Positions 9,422-18,148 are shown, counted from the stretch's first letter. The stretch: 50,093 nucleotides of DNA from Methylocystaceae bacterium (GCA_900299115.1 OMIO01000061.1:1-50093); one strand, 5' to 3'. A program made the numbers and translations. The notes: generated from the sequence alone by a model not told the origin.

Positions 9422-10093
9422 ATGACCATAACTGACCGCCTGAATGCGACAAAAACCGCCCTTGCCAGAGCGGCGGTAGATAGCAATCGCGATCCAAAAG
9501 ACATCACGCTGATCTGCGTAACAAAGACTTTTTCCGCTGAGGAGATCGCGCCGCTTCTTGAAGCTGGCCACCGGATTTTTGGCGAAAACCGCGTTCAAGA
9601 GGCCTCAGGAAAATGGTCAGGCCTTCGCGCACACTACTCAAATATAGAACTTCATCTTATCGGCCCCCTCCAGTCCAATAAAACGCGCGAAGCGGTGGAA
9701 ACCTTTGATGTAATACAAAGCCTAGATCGCGAGAAACTTGCCAGCGCGATCGCTGAAGAAATGTCACGAAGTAAAAGATATCCAAAATTATTTGTGCAAA
9801 TTAACACGGGGGCAGAACCACAAAAGGCAGGTGCTCTACCGCAAGAAGCGGATAATTTTATAAAGATTTGTCAAGAGATCTATAAATTAAAGATTGAAGG
9901 ACTTATGTGCGTGCCTCCAGTCAATGAGCAGGCCGCGCCTCACTTTGCCTTACTAGCAGAAATTGCACGTCGCAACAATTTAGCCCAACTCTCAATGGGC
10001 ATGAGTTCTGATTTTGAAGTCGCAATACAATTAGGCGCCACATTTGTGCGCGTTGGGTCTAAAATTATGGGTCAGCGGGATTATCTGACATAA
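9422..10093 (+). CDS. YggS/PLPBP family pyridoxal phosphate homeostasis protein
   Basis: A 223-residue single-domain PLP-binding protein of the alanine racemase N-terminal fold. The PLP lysine is K35 in ICVTKTFSAEE, followed by the conserved GENRVQEA. Further family blocks are LIGPLQSNK and LSMGMSSDFEVAIQLG, which binds the phosphate. The family keeps free PLP levels safe and affects amino-acid pools; no enzyme activity is established for it. It is divergent from leuS. Its last 13 bases overlap the end of the convergent YkuD-like gene. Confidence 0.95.
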   Translation: MTITDRLNATKTALARAAVDSNRDPKDITLICVTKTFSAEEIAPLLEAGHRIFGENRVQEASGKWSGLRAHYSNIELHLIGPLQSNKTREAVETFDVIQSLDREKLASAIAEEMSRSKRYPKLFVQINTGAEPQKAGALPQEADNFIKICQEIYKLKIEGLMCVPPVNEQAAPHFALLAEIARRNNLAQLSMGMSSDFEVAIQLGATFVRVGSKIMGQRDYLT

Positions 10094-10593
10094 ATGCAAA
10101 CCCGGCGCGCGAGCCTGGGGAGAAGCTTACGCATATCGCCCTCCCTCAGTGCGATACATCCAGCTGTCGCTTCCAGCTGATTGGTTGCAATATGAAAAAA
10201 TATAGCGCTTCCGCGAGAACGCCTAACGGGATTTAAATTATAATCCATTACCCCAACGACATCATAAAGGTTATCTAGCCGCCACATTTCCTCATGTCTT
10301 AATTGTGTCGGCAGCATTAAAGGGCGATTATAAAGAAAACTACTTTCATCGTCGCACCATGCACTGTTAGGACGCGTGAGACGCCATGGCGCATGAAGAT
10401 TACAGGCGTAACGAAGATAATAATAGAGAAGCCTAAAGTCGCCAGCAGGCGTCGCCCCATCCCCTTCCCGCTTATTATAGGTAACGCCACGACGACCTAG
10501 GGCGCAGGAAAATAAGGTATTTCCTGCAACCAATCGACCTTCGTGCGGCAATCCGCCTGGCCGTTGTGTAACATAAAGTTTAGTCAGCAGCAT
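10081..10593 (-). CDS. YkuD-family L,D-transpeptidase-like protein without signal peptide
   Basis: A 170-residue protein with the YkuD catalytic pattern: H134 in AIFFHIA, then TAGC with C146. L,D-transpeptidases link peptidoglycan stem peptides or anchor proteins in the periplasm. This one has no signal peptide or membrane anchor: it starts MLLTKLYVTQRPGGLP, and an in-frame stop lies three codons before the ATG, so no longer N-terminus is possible. The G-D-G-A-T-P-A-G motif near residue 45 is typical of this small subfamily. It overlaps the yggS stop by 13 bases. Export route and substrate are unknown. Confidence 0.85.
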   Translation of the reverse strand: MLLTKLYVTQRPGGLPHEGRLVAGNTLFSCALGRRGVTYNKREGDGATPAGDFRLLYYYLRYACNLHAPWRLTRPNSAWCDDESSFLYNRPLMLPTQLRHEEMWRLDNLYDVVGVMDYNLNPVRRSRGSAIFFHIATNQLEATAGCIALREGDMRKLLPRLARRVCIYVR

Positions 10594-10687
10594 AGTTGCT
10601 TATGCGTTCGGCTTGGGGGAGAATATCAAATCCATAGTAAGGCTTGACTATGAACATACACAACAAAGACGGCTCTCGATATAACGC

Positions 10688-11302
10688 ATGAATAACACCG
10701 TTTATATGACAATTATTGCTAATAACGCCTTAATAAAACGATTAAACGAGCAGAGCAGCGCCTTTGAACAATTAGTGCTGCAGTCAACAAATTCAATTCA
10801 GGCTCTTATAGAGAGAAATGATTTATTTCCTGACATAATACTGCTTGATGATGAAACATGCAAAAAAAACGTCCCGAGAGAAATCAAGGCTCTTCAGTCT
10901 AGCGGATATGCTGGCCCTATCATCCTAGTCAGCGCCGAAAAACTTTTCTATCCCCCTCCGATTGTTCACCTTAAACGACCATTTCGCTTGAATGACCTCA
11001 GCGAACTTATAGAATTATGCTTATCAAAAGCAGACCGCTTACGACGACTTCCTCAAACAATCTGTAGCAACCTTACAGAAAAAGAGGCGGCAATTTTTAA
11101 TCGTCTTCTCCAGGACTTGGGTCGCAGCGTCGAAAAATCAAAATTACTTCAGGAGATCTGGGGGTATGGACCTGAAATATCTACGCGTACTTTAGAAACG
11201 CATATTCATCGCTTACGCCGTAAAATTGACACGGACACAGCCGCTGAATGGTCCCTAGAAACAAGCGAGAATGGCTATAGGCTTGTGAAAAAAACGAGCT
11301 AA
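10688..11302 (+). CDS. OmpR-family response regulator with degenerate receiver
   Basis: A 204-residue protein with a receiver-like N-terminal half (1-115) and an OmpR-type winged-helix DNA-binding domain (about 125-202, with STRTLETHIHRLRRKI as recognition region). The likely phospho-acceptor D54 (DIILLDD) is present and K-P (LKRPF) is kept, but the acidic pair that binds magnesium is replaced by IIANN near residues 9-13. Phosphorylation is thus doubtful. No histidine kinase gene lies beside it. It is divergent from the YkuD-like gene; DUF3422 follows 57 bases later on the same strand. Confidence 0.88.
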   Translation: MNNTVYMTIIANNALIKRLNEQSSAFEQLVLQSTNSIQALIERNDLFPDIILLDDETCKKNVPREIKALQSSGYAGPIILVSAEKLFYPPPIVHLKRPFRLNDLSELIELCLSKADRLRRLPQTICSNLTEKEAAIFNRLLQDLGRSVEKSKLLQEIWGYGPEISTRTLETHIHRLRRKIDTDTAAEWSLETSENGYRLVKKTS

Positions 11303-11359
11303 AGCTTATCTATCAAAATTATCTCTAAGTTCGATAATTCTGTAAATTTGATTTAATGT

Positions 11360-12703
11360 TTGGATGCAAAAAAGATGGAAAAAACGCCTAAGATCTCTGA
11401 TAAGAAAACCATTTTCATTAATCACGAATTCCGAAAAGCGGTGCTAGAAGAGCTTCACGCCCGTCCATTTCTGCCAGTATCGACGCCAAGGCGAATTTAT
11501 CATTATGCTTTTACCACAACCCATGATGATGCAATCCTAGACCGCATTAATTTAGAAGAATTTGCAAAAGAAAAAAACACCCCCCCTCCGCCAGCGGATG
11601 CAAAGTTTCATTATTTTAATCTAAATGACTGGAGGCTACGTTGGGAGCAGCATACTGAATTTACAACATATACCTGGTCTACCGGACTAAATGCTGAAGT
11701 CCCATTTGAACATGATGATCCAGTAAAGACCGGTGAAGTAGCTTTTTTGCCGCCAGGAAAGTTGATTACCGCAACACAGATCGCTGTAATTGATCATACT
11801 CAATCTATCGATAAACTTACTAAGTTTTTTAATTCTCAAAGTCTTTGCGTCATTGGCGCAGATAAAGGAAACGCAGAAATATTTGGTGATTTTTATGCAG
11901 AAAATGAGGGCTATACAAAATTTATTCTTCGCGTAATAAACGCGAAGCCATTAGAAGCTGGCCGTCTCGCTCAACGTATTCTCGAAATCGAAACCTACCG
12001 CACGATGGCGCTGCTTGCTTTACCTCTGGCGCGTAACGTTTCTCCAAAATTACGCGAGATGGAAAAAGAACTTACAGACATAACCCATGCACTCTCTATA
12101 GCCCAGGGCTCTCGCACTAGCCAAGATTTACTAAAACGCTTGTCCGATCTCCTTGCATCAAGCGAAGCCATGGCGACACGAACTGCGTTCCGATTTAGCG
12201 CGAGCAGGGCTTATCATGCCCTAGTAAATAATCGACTTGATCTATTAGAAGAAATAAAAATCAACCAATACCCCACTCTTTCCAATTTTCTCAGTACGCG
12301 CCTTAATCCAGCAATTGAAACATGCAATGCGATTGAGGAGCGACAACATCGCCTGTCAACTGATGTAGAACGCGCCACAAATCTTATGCGGACAGGCATT
12401 ACCCTAGAAATGGAGAAACAAAATAGCAAGTTGCTTGATGATATGAACCGTCGAACGCGGTTACAAATGCGACTGAACGCTATGGTTCAGGGAATCTCAG
12501 TAGCCGCGCTTGCATATTATCTGACGGGTCTTTTTTCATATATTGCGCAAGGATTAAGGGATTCAAAACTCTTACCACAATCTATGAGCGCAGAAATAGC
12601 GTCGGCGCTAGGCCTACCACTAGCAATAATTATTTCTTGGGCTTTTATGGCTCGAGTGCGATATCTTTCTCGACGAGCCGCTGAAGAGGAAAATGTTGAA
12701 TAG
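11360..12703 (+). CDS. DUF3422 family membrane protein
   Basis: A 447-residue conserved protein of unknown function. The N-terminal part carries the family's ELHARPF block, residues ~200-360 are rich in long helices that could form coiled coil, and two membrane helices lie near the C-terminus (about 375-400 and 408-432). The open frame starts with TTG at 11360; the ATG at 11375 (MEKTPKISDK) is an equally good start because neither has a clear ribosome binding site. Its stop lies 3 bases from the stop of convergent xseB, inside a small hairpin. Confidence 0.85.
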   Translation: MDAKKMEKTPKISDKKTIFINHEFRKAVLEELHARPFLPVSTPRRIYHYAFTTTHDDAILDRINLEEFAKEKNTPPPPADAKFHYFNLNDWRLRWEQHTEFTTYTWSTGLNAEVPFEHDDPVKTGEVAFLPPGKLITATQIAVIDHTQSIDKLTKFFNSQSLCVIGADKGNAEIFGDFYAENEGYTKFILRVINAKPLEAGRLAQRILEIETYRTMALLALPLARNVSPKLREMEKELTDITHALSIAQGSRTSQDLLKRLSDLLASSEAMATRTAFRFSASRAYHALVNNRLDLLEEIKINQYPTLSNFLSTRLNPAIETCNAIEERQHRLSTDVERATNLMRTGITLEMEKQNSKLLDDMNRRTRLQMRLNAMVQGISVAALAYYLTGLFSYIAQGLRDSKLLPQSMSAEIASALGLPLAIIISWAFMARVRYLSRRAAEEENVE

Positions 12704-12717
12704 TCTTTATTCAATAT
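12694..12717. terminator. Small hairpin across two convergent stop codons
   Basis: TTGAATA (12696-12702) and TATTCAA (12708-12714) are perfect inverted repeats around a 5-base loop; one G-U and two A-T pairs extend the stem outward. The hairpin contains the DUF3422 stop and touches the xseB stop. It lacks a long T-tract, so it may only be a weak bidirectional terminator. Confidence 0.3.
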
Positions 12718-12967
12718 CCAACGGCTTAACGCCTTTTATTGCTCCATTTTCACCCAAGGTAATCTTTTCAATTCGCGATTCGGCATCAGACAAGAGCTTC
12801 TCGCATCTATCTTGTAAGATCTTTCCTCGAGCATAAAGCGCAACAGAGTCATCTAAGGAGATAGATCCTTTTTCAAGCGTGGAAACAATTTGTTCAAGTT
12901 CCTGCATTGCTACTTCAAAGGAAAGCTCAGCAGGATTATTAAGCGCCGCCATCTTACTTGTCGTCAA
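12707..12967 (-). CDS. xseB: Exodeoxyribonuclease VII small subunit
   Basis: An 86-residue helical protein, the small subunit that binds in several copies to XseA to form exonuclease VII, which degrades single-stranded DNA from both ends. The core LSFEVAMQELEQIVSTLEKGSIS and the following LDDSVALYARG are the family signature. Translation may start at the ATG at 12967 or at the sixth codon (M6). The large subunit gene xseA is not in the window. The cation transporter lies upstream on the same strand, 39 bases away. Confidence 0.95.
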   Translation of the reverse strand: MTTSKMAALNNPAELSFEVAMQELEQIVSTLEKGSISLDDSVALYARGKILQDRCEKLLSDAESRIEKITLGENGAIKGVKPLDIE

Positions 12968-13006
12968 GATTTAACTCCTGTATTTTATTAATTTAATGAG
13001 TAAAAA

Positions 13007-14380
13007 TTAATCATGATCTTCTGGTTCGGCATGACCAACAATATGTAGTATTTCTGGGAATCGATCTCTCATCCGTCTTTCAATATCATCTAGAGCGTGA
13101 TGAACCTCGCTTACAGGCAGTAAAGACTTTATAGAGCAGTGGTAATTCACGATCCAGCCCCCTAATGTCTCACGGACCCGCACATCGTGGATATCAAATA
13201 TTCTTTGGGTTATCTTGCTAAAATCCGCTAAACCTTGGGCGATCTTATTGCGAATAGGCGGCAATACATCTACACCCGTCAAAACATGGGGCGAAAAAGG
13301 CTCTATATGCGTCTCAATTTCAACATCGGCTCCAAATTCATCCCGAACCGCCCGTTCAAAATCTGTCGCAATGGCATGAGCCTGACCGATTGGCATAGCT
13401 CCATCTAATTCAATATCGACACCAATTGATAACCGGTCATTCACCTGTTGCGCTATAATATTATGTATTGAAAGATGCCGCCGCGCCGCAACAAGCATTG
13501 TGCGTTCAATTACTGTTTCATCGTCAAGCGCAACGGGCTCTATAACCACTGTTAGCAATGCGCGAGGCTCCACTGAAGCTATCGCTTCAGTCACAAAAAC
13601 CTTAATTTGCGCGGCCTGCTCCATTCTTAAGCTGCGCGCTACACTGACAATAATTTCTCCAATAATTTCTGCGCCAACACTCCGCAATCTCAATTGTTGA
13701 ATTGCGATTACACCTGGAACCTGCAGCACGCTTTTTTCAATCTCAGGCGCTAAATTATGCGGCGCAGCATCCAGTAAGGTATCAATCGTTCGCCTACCAA
13801 GCCGATATCCTGCAACAGCAATAAATCCCGCCACCGCCACAGACGCCACTTCATCGCCGCGCTCAAAACCATAACGTGTCGCAATAATGCCAATAAGAAC
13901 GAGCGCTGAAGAAATTAAATCACTCGCAAAATGAATGGCGTCAGCTTCAAGCGCCTCGCTATGCTCTTCCTTAGCAATGAGTCCAAGCTGTCTCGAGCGC
14001 AAAAAGTCGATGATGATTGATAGAGCCAAAATAGCATATACTGGCCAACCTGCCTCAATTTTAACGCTTGATTCACCAAAACGACGCAGCGCCTCTCCGA
14101 TCACAAGCAGCGCAAGACCAAAGAGGAAGCCCGTTTCAACCAAGGCCGCTAAAGCCTCAACCTTTCCATGCCCAAAGTGATGCTCGGCATCAGCTGGTTT
14201 TTCCGCCTCTTTAATTGCAAAATAGGTAAGAATCGTTGCGCCAGTGTCAACAAATGCGTGGCCAGCCTCTGACAGTAGGGCTAAAGAACCCGACCAAAGA
14301 CCCGCGGCCAATTTAGCCACGGCAAGCAATGCGCTAGCAACAATTGAGGCGCGAGCAGCTATAATCTTCCGACTCTGCAT
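13007..14380 (-). CDS. Cation diffusion facilitator transporter with extended C-terminal region
   Basis: A 457-residue inner-membrane divalent-metal efflux protein. The first ~200 residues hold six predicted membrane helices with the two metal sites H41-D45 (HAFVD) and H150-D154 (HFASD), plus the conserved HHFGHGKVEAL at 67-77. The HxxxD form of the first site suggests zinc. Ordinary family members are about 300 residues; here the cytosolic tail runs to ~250 residues and appears to hold three repeats of the ferredoxin-like ZT-dimer domain (about 205-290, 290-365 and 375-450). Family call is strong, metal is inferred. Confidence 0.9.
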   Translation of the reverse strand: MQSRKIIAARASIVASALLAVAKLAAGLWSGSLALLSEAGHAFVDTGATILTYFAIKEAEKPADAEHHFGHGKVEALAALVETGFLFGLALLVIGEALRRFGESSVKIEAGWPVYAILALSIIIDFLRSRQLGLIAKEEHSEALEADAIHFASDLISSALVLIGIIATRYGFERGDEVASVAVAGFIAVAGYRLGRRTIDTLLDAAPHNLAPEIEKSVLQVPGVIAIQQLRLRSVGAEIIGEIIVSVARSLRMEQAAQIKVFVTEAIASVEPRALLTVVIEPVALDDETVIERTMLVAARRHLSIHNIIAQQVNDRLSIGVDIELDGAMPIGQAHAIATDFERAVRDEFGADVEIETHIEPFSPHVLTGVDVLPPIRNKIAQGLADFSKITQRIFDIHDVRVRETLGGWIVNYHCSIKSLLPVSEVHHALDDIERRMRDRFPEILHIVGHAEPEDHD

Positions 14381-14535
14381 GGATCAAATAAATAGTTCAT
14401 TTTAATAATGGTTAAGGGACAGCACCGCTGAACCGCTCCCAATGACCTATCAAGGAGATACTGAGAAATCAATTTAACTTGATATTTATATAAATTCCCG
14501 CCTATCTCGGGTTTACCGGAAAAGCTGGAGGCAAC

Positions 14536-14976
14536 ATGCGCTTTCTTCATACAATGATCCGCGTCAGTAGTCTAACTGATACGCTCCATTTCTTTTGTGA
14601 CTTACTTGGATTTCAAGAAATCAAGCGTTCAGATAACAACACGGGTCGTTACACGCTTGTCTATTTAGCTGCCCCAGAAGATGTTGATACCGCTGCTCGA
14701 TACGCTGCGCCCTTGATCGAGCTCACTCATAACTGGGACGAAAGTAGCTATGCTGGCGGACGTAATTTTGGCCATATCGCATTGTCGGTGGACAATATCT
14801 ACGACATCTGCAAACGCCTACAAAAGGCAGGCGTTATTATTAACCGCCCACCGCGAGACGGATATATGGCCTTTGTGCGCACGCCCGATAACATTTCCAT
14901 AGAACTTCTTCAAAAAGGAGAGCCCCTACCGCCGCAAGAGCCTTGGATCTCGCAAGAGAATATAGGTCAATGGTGA
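14536..14976 (+). CDS. gloA: Lactoylglutathione lyase (glyoxalase I)
   Basis: A 146-residue VOC-fold enzyme that turns the hemithioacetal of methylglyoxal and glutathione into S-lactoylglutathione. The four metal ligands are placed as expected: H5 (FLHTMIR), E62 (LIELTHNW), H80 (FGHIAL) and E123 (SIELLQ). The start ATG at 14536 follows a strong GGAGG. It is divergent from the cation transporter. A 361-base gap follows before the next gene. Confidence 0.95.
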   Translation: MRFLHTMIRVSSLTDTLHFFCDLLGFQEIKRSDNNTGRYTLVYLAAPEDVDTAARYAAPLIELTHNWDESSYAGGRNFGHIALSVDNIYDICKRLQKAGVIINRPPRDGYMAFVRTPDNISIELLQKGEPLPPQEPWISQENIGQW

Positions 14977-15337
14977 AAAGATGTGCTGCAGCGCAACAGC
15001 AGCTGAATAGACGATCCCAACCTCACCTCTTGCTGAGTGAAATAAGCTTAAATACTCATAAACTCAACGTTCCCTGCTCTTATTTTGCGGCCACAGAGAG
15101 GGGATAATCACATATGAGAAACTCATGTGGGTATAGGCTCAATAATCGCGTCTCAGCAAATCGCTAGATAAAGCAATAGCTTTACATGAAAATGTCATCA
15201 ACTCTTGATAGTTGATAATATGCCTTATGTGCAGCGCATCACGAATTAGACTTGCAGTAAGTTAATTTTATTTGCACCATACTCGCGCAGCTTTCGGCTT
15301 GTTTTTTTTAAAGCGCCTGCGCAGAACGGAGATGATC
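14977..15337 (+). other. Gene-free stretch with small hairpins
   Basis: No gene is seen in these 361 bases. They contain a perfect 7-bp hairpin ATCAACT/AGTTGAT (15197-15216, loop of 6) and an imperfect stem CACATATGAG/CTCATGTG near 15112-15130. A T-rich run (GTTTTTTTT at 15301) lies just before the next gene's start. The stretch could be a long leader for the small protein that follows or hold a small RNA. Confidence 0.3.
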
Positions 15338-15691
15338 ATGCTTATTGCAGATTTAATCCATTCCTGTTCTAATGAGAATGTTGCACAAGCGGCAATTGCA
15401 TCAATTGGCGGCGATCTCGCGACACAAGCCGCTACATGCGCAAAAAAACACAATCTAACTATTGGCCGCCTTGTTTCGAACATCGTTAGAAATTTTGATC
15501 TATACTCTGACGGCGCAGCTAAGATCGCGTTACAAGATCAAATTTTAGGCCACGACCAGCCGCTGCTGTTTGGGCTCAAAGCGCTGCTTGAAGCTGCCAT
15601 AGAAAATGATTGTATGATCTTAAATCAGGATATAGATTTGCCTCTCGCAAAAGCTCAATGCAGCTGGGGGCAATCACCTCAACTGCACTAA
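15338..15691 (+). CDS. Conserved-looking small hypothetical protein
   Basis: A 117-residue protein I cannot assign to a named family. It starts MLIADLIHSCSNENVAQAA; the ATG at 15338 is chosen because a CGGAG lies six bases upstream, whereas the ATG at 15332 directly abuts it and the open frame further upstream (TTG, 15272) lacks one. Residues ~35-50 (KKHNLTIGRLVSNIVRNF) resemble a short DNA-binding or hinge helix, and HDQPLLFGLKALLEAA follows. No signal peptide or membrane segment. It has the look of a soluble alphaproteobacterial regulator or adaptor, but no function is claimed. Confidence 0.6.
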   Translation: MLIADLIHSCSNENVAQAAIASIGGDLATQAATCAKKHNLTIGRLVSNIVRNFDLYSDGAAKIALQDQILGHDQPLLFGLKALLEAAIENDCMILNQDIDLPLAKAQCSWGQSPQLH

Positions 15692-15793
15692 AAATAATTC
15701 AGCGTCTTAAAAAACAATTTACGAAACTTTTATATTTTAGATTTTTGACTTATAGAGTCACCTTCTTCAAAGTTCTAAATCGAAAAAGCCTCT

Positions 15794-16438
15794 TTGATAA
15801 TCGACCAACAAACAATCAACTTGCTTCTCATAACTTATGGCTATTGGGTCATATTTTTTATGATTGCTCTTGAAAGCGCCGGACTCCCGTTGCCAGGAGA
15901 AACGGTTCTGATCGGCGCTGCTATTTACGCGCGTAGTAATGGTGTAATCCATCTAGAATATATTATTTTTGCAGCTGCTAGCGGAGCAATCATTGGCGAT
16001 AATTTAGGATATTTTATCGGATACAAATTTGGTTTTTCAGCTCTGCGCCGCTATGGACCAGGACTGGGACTTCCACCTCAAAAACAACGCCTTATTCAAT
16101 ATCTTTTTTATAAATGGGGCGGCCTCGTCGTCTTATTTGGACGATTTATAACCTTACTCCGCGTCTTTGCCGCACTCATGGCTGGGGCAAGTCATTTACC
16201 CTTTTTGCGCTTCTTTTTTTACAATGCCTTAGGGGGCGTTCTATGGGCGGCATGTTTTGGTTATGGGGCCTATATTTTGACAGAAAATTTTGAAAAAGTT
16301 CAATCGCCAACCGCTAAAATTGCTTTTGTTATTTTGTTGATAGGTCTCTTTTTTATTTGGCGTTTTTATAAAAAAAACGCCCAGCGACTGAATGAAGAAT
16401 CTGAAGCGCTTTTTGCGAATGGTTTTCCACCTAATTAA
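15794..16438 (+). CDS. DedA family membrane protein
   Basis: A 214-residue inner-membrane protein of the DedA (VTT/SNARE-associated) family, which is linked to lipid carrier recycling and membrane homeostasis. Family marks are ESAGLPLPGET near residue 27, GDNLGYFIGYKFG, and GRFITLLRVFAALMAGAS. Several membrane helices are evident, the last near residues 180-195. The start is uncertain: TTG at 15794 or TTG at 15821, both without a good ribosome binding site. Its stop overlaps the convergent DUF2244 gene by 8 bases. Confidence 0.9.
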   Translation: MIIDQQTINLLLITYGYWVIFFMIALESAGLPLPGETVLIGAAIYARSNGVIHLEYIIFAAASGAIIGDNLGYFIGYKFGFSALRRYGPGLGLPPQKQRLIQYLFYKWGGLVVLFGRFITLLRVFAALMAGASHLPFLRFFFYNALGGVLWAACFGYGAYILTENFEKVQSPTAKIAFVILLIGLFFIWRFYKKNAQRLNEESEALFANGFPPN

Positions 16439-16922
16439 ATTTAACACCCTCCCGAGCAACAGCTAACGCATTGCGTAAATCTCTCGCTAGATCCGCTTTT
16501 TGGTCTGGGCCAAGAAAAGAACCAATTTCAATCCGCTCCCCCTTGCAAGCTAGCGCAACGCTCTGCATCCCAAATTCTTCATGGTTATGCTGTTCCAAGC
16601 GAACCCAAAAAGGATTAAATCGCCACTCCCGCCGCTGGCCGCGCACATTTATCTTTGTAAAAACAAGCTCTAGCATAGTAAGATCGAGCGTTTCTAAGAC
16701 TTGCGCAGAGCGATAATTCAATCTGAAGGCGATATAGAGCGCTAATGCATCGAGCCCCATGAAACCAACCACCGGCCAAGCGCCAATAATAAAAAATGGT
16801 ATTGCATAAATGAGCTGGAGGATTAGAAAAGCGATAATAAAAATTATAAATGATCGTGGCGACATAGATCTATGCGGCGATAGACGCGTAGCATAAATCT
16901 TTCTTGCATAAGCATCGGGCAT
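16431..16922 (-). CDS. DUF2244 integral membrane protein
   Basis: A 163-residue protein with two closely spaced membrane helices (about residues 25-50 and 50-70) and a soluble C-terminal part with the motif RGQRREWRFNPFWVRLE. Function is unknown. It is back to back with nth, 51 bases apart, a neighbourhood common in this order. Its 3' end overlaps the dedA stop by 8 bases. Confidence 0.85.
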   Translation of the reverse strand: MPDAYARKIYATRLSPHRSMSPRSFIIFIIAFLILQLIYAIPFFIIGAWPVVGFMGLDALALYIAFRLNYRSAQVLETLDLTMLELVFTKINVRGQRREWRFNPFWVRLEQHNHEEFGMQSVALACKGERIEIGSFLGPDQKADLARDLRNALAVAREGVKFN

Positions 16923-16973
16923 GGTTCAATCTCACAATACTTTTTCTCTACTAAGTAAAGCTAGCTTAGTTAA

Positions 16974-17702
16974 ATGAAAAAAATAAGCCCAAAAACCCAG
17001 CGCAAGGCGCAATACTCTAGCGCGAAAAAAATGCAAAGACCAAGCCTCGTCCAGCGCCGTCGGGTTGAAGAAATTTTTACCAGATTCTCTAAAGCGTCAC
17101 CAAATCCTAAAGGGGAGCTCTATTACACAAATCCCTTCACTTTACTTGTTGCGGTCGTTCTATCCGCCCAAGCGACGGATGTCGGTGTAAACAAAGCGAC
17201 ACATAAGCTCTTCAACCTAGCGGATACGCCGGAAAAAATCCTAGCGCTTGGCGAGCCTCGCCTTAAGACGCTCATTCAAACAATTGGTTTATTCAGAACT
17301 AAAGCCAAACATATCATAGGCCTGTGTCAAATATTAGTTAATGAATATGGCGGTCAAACGCCGCAAAACCGAGACGCGCTGATGACCTTACCTGGGGTTG
17401 GGCGAAAAACAGCAAATGTGGTGATGAATATCGCCTTTCATCAGCCTACAATAGCGGTTGACACGCATATTTTTCGGCTTTCAAATCGACTTCCGCTTGC
17501 TCCAGGCAAAACGCCGCAAGAAGTAGAAGACGGTTTAATGACCCTCATTCCTAAAAGGTTTTTATTACACGCCCATCATTGGCTGATCTTACACGGTCGA
17601 TATGTATGCAAAGCACGCAGACCTGAATGTAACCGCTGCATCATTTTTGATTTATGCAACTCTAATGAAAAAATAAGCAATTTAACATCTACGGCAAAAT
17701 GA
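16974..17702 (+). CDS. nth: Endonuclease III
   Basis: A 242-residue DNA glycosylase/AP lyase that removes oxidised pyrimidines. The helix-hairpin-helix is LPGVGRKTANVV, with catalytic K145 and D163 (AVDTH). The iron-sulfur cluster cysteines C212, C219, C222 and C228 keep the C-x6-C-x2-C-x5-C spacing. The extra basic N-terminal tail of ~25 residues is common in this class. The stop overlaps the start of the cupin gene (ATGA), so the two are translationally coupled. Confidence 0.97.
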   Translation: MKKISPKTQRKAQYSSAKKMQRPSLVQRRRVEEIFTRFSKASPNPKGELYYTNPFTLLVAVVLSAQATDVGVNKATHKLFNLADTPEKILALGEPRLKTLIQTIGLFRTKAKHIIGLCQILVNEYGGQTPQNRDALMTLPGVGRKTANVVMNIAFHQPTIAVDTHIFRLSNRLPLAPGKTPQEVEDGLMTLIPKRFLLHAHHWLILHGRYVCKARRPECNRCIIFDLCNSNEKISNLTSTAK

Positions 17703-18127
17703 AAAAATTATCCATTTTTTTAAGTATCCTCGTCTCTTGTTCATCCCCTTTCTGTTATGCAGAAAACAAGATTGACCTTAAGGGCTTTCACGGTAAGCTG
17801 CGGGCACAATTACATGAACTTGGATATTTATCTGAGTTGAACGGTAAATATCAAATAAGGGTAACGGAAGTCACAATTGACCCACAAGGCTACATGAAAG
17901 ACCACCATCACTCAGGCCCCGGTATTCGCTGCATAGTTTCAGGCGAATTAACCTATGTTATAAACAATGAAAAAACTGTGTATAAAACAGGAGATTGCTT
18001 TACCGAACGTGGAGACATTACCCACACCTCAGCTAATCCAAAAGTAAAGCCGGTTAAACTTCTTAACTTTGAATTACTCCCTAGCTCGATAAAAGATACT
18101 GAAAACTCTCTTCAGCCCGTGCGCTAG
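17699..18127 (+). CDS. Secreted cupin-domain protein
   Basis: A 142-residue protein with a signal peptide (1-21, cleavage after CYA) and one cupin barrel. The metal-binding side chains appear in KDHHHSGPGIRCIVSGELTY (residues ~62-81), with a later conserved TERGDITHTSAN. Cupins of this kind may bind metals or small ligands in the periplasm; the ligand is not known. Its ATG overlaps the nth stop. The next gene is convergent, 21 bases away, with a T7 tract between them. Confidence 0.8.
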   Translation: MKKLSIFLSILVSCSSPFCYAENKIDLKGFHGKLRAQLHELGYLSELNGKYQIRVTEVTIDPQGYMKDHHHSGPGIRCIVSGELTYVINNEKTVYKTGDCFTERGDITHTSANPKVKPVKLLNFELLPSSIKDTENSLQPVR

Positions 18128-18148
18128 GGTCGTTTTTTTAAAGAGACA

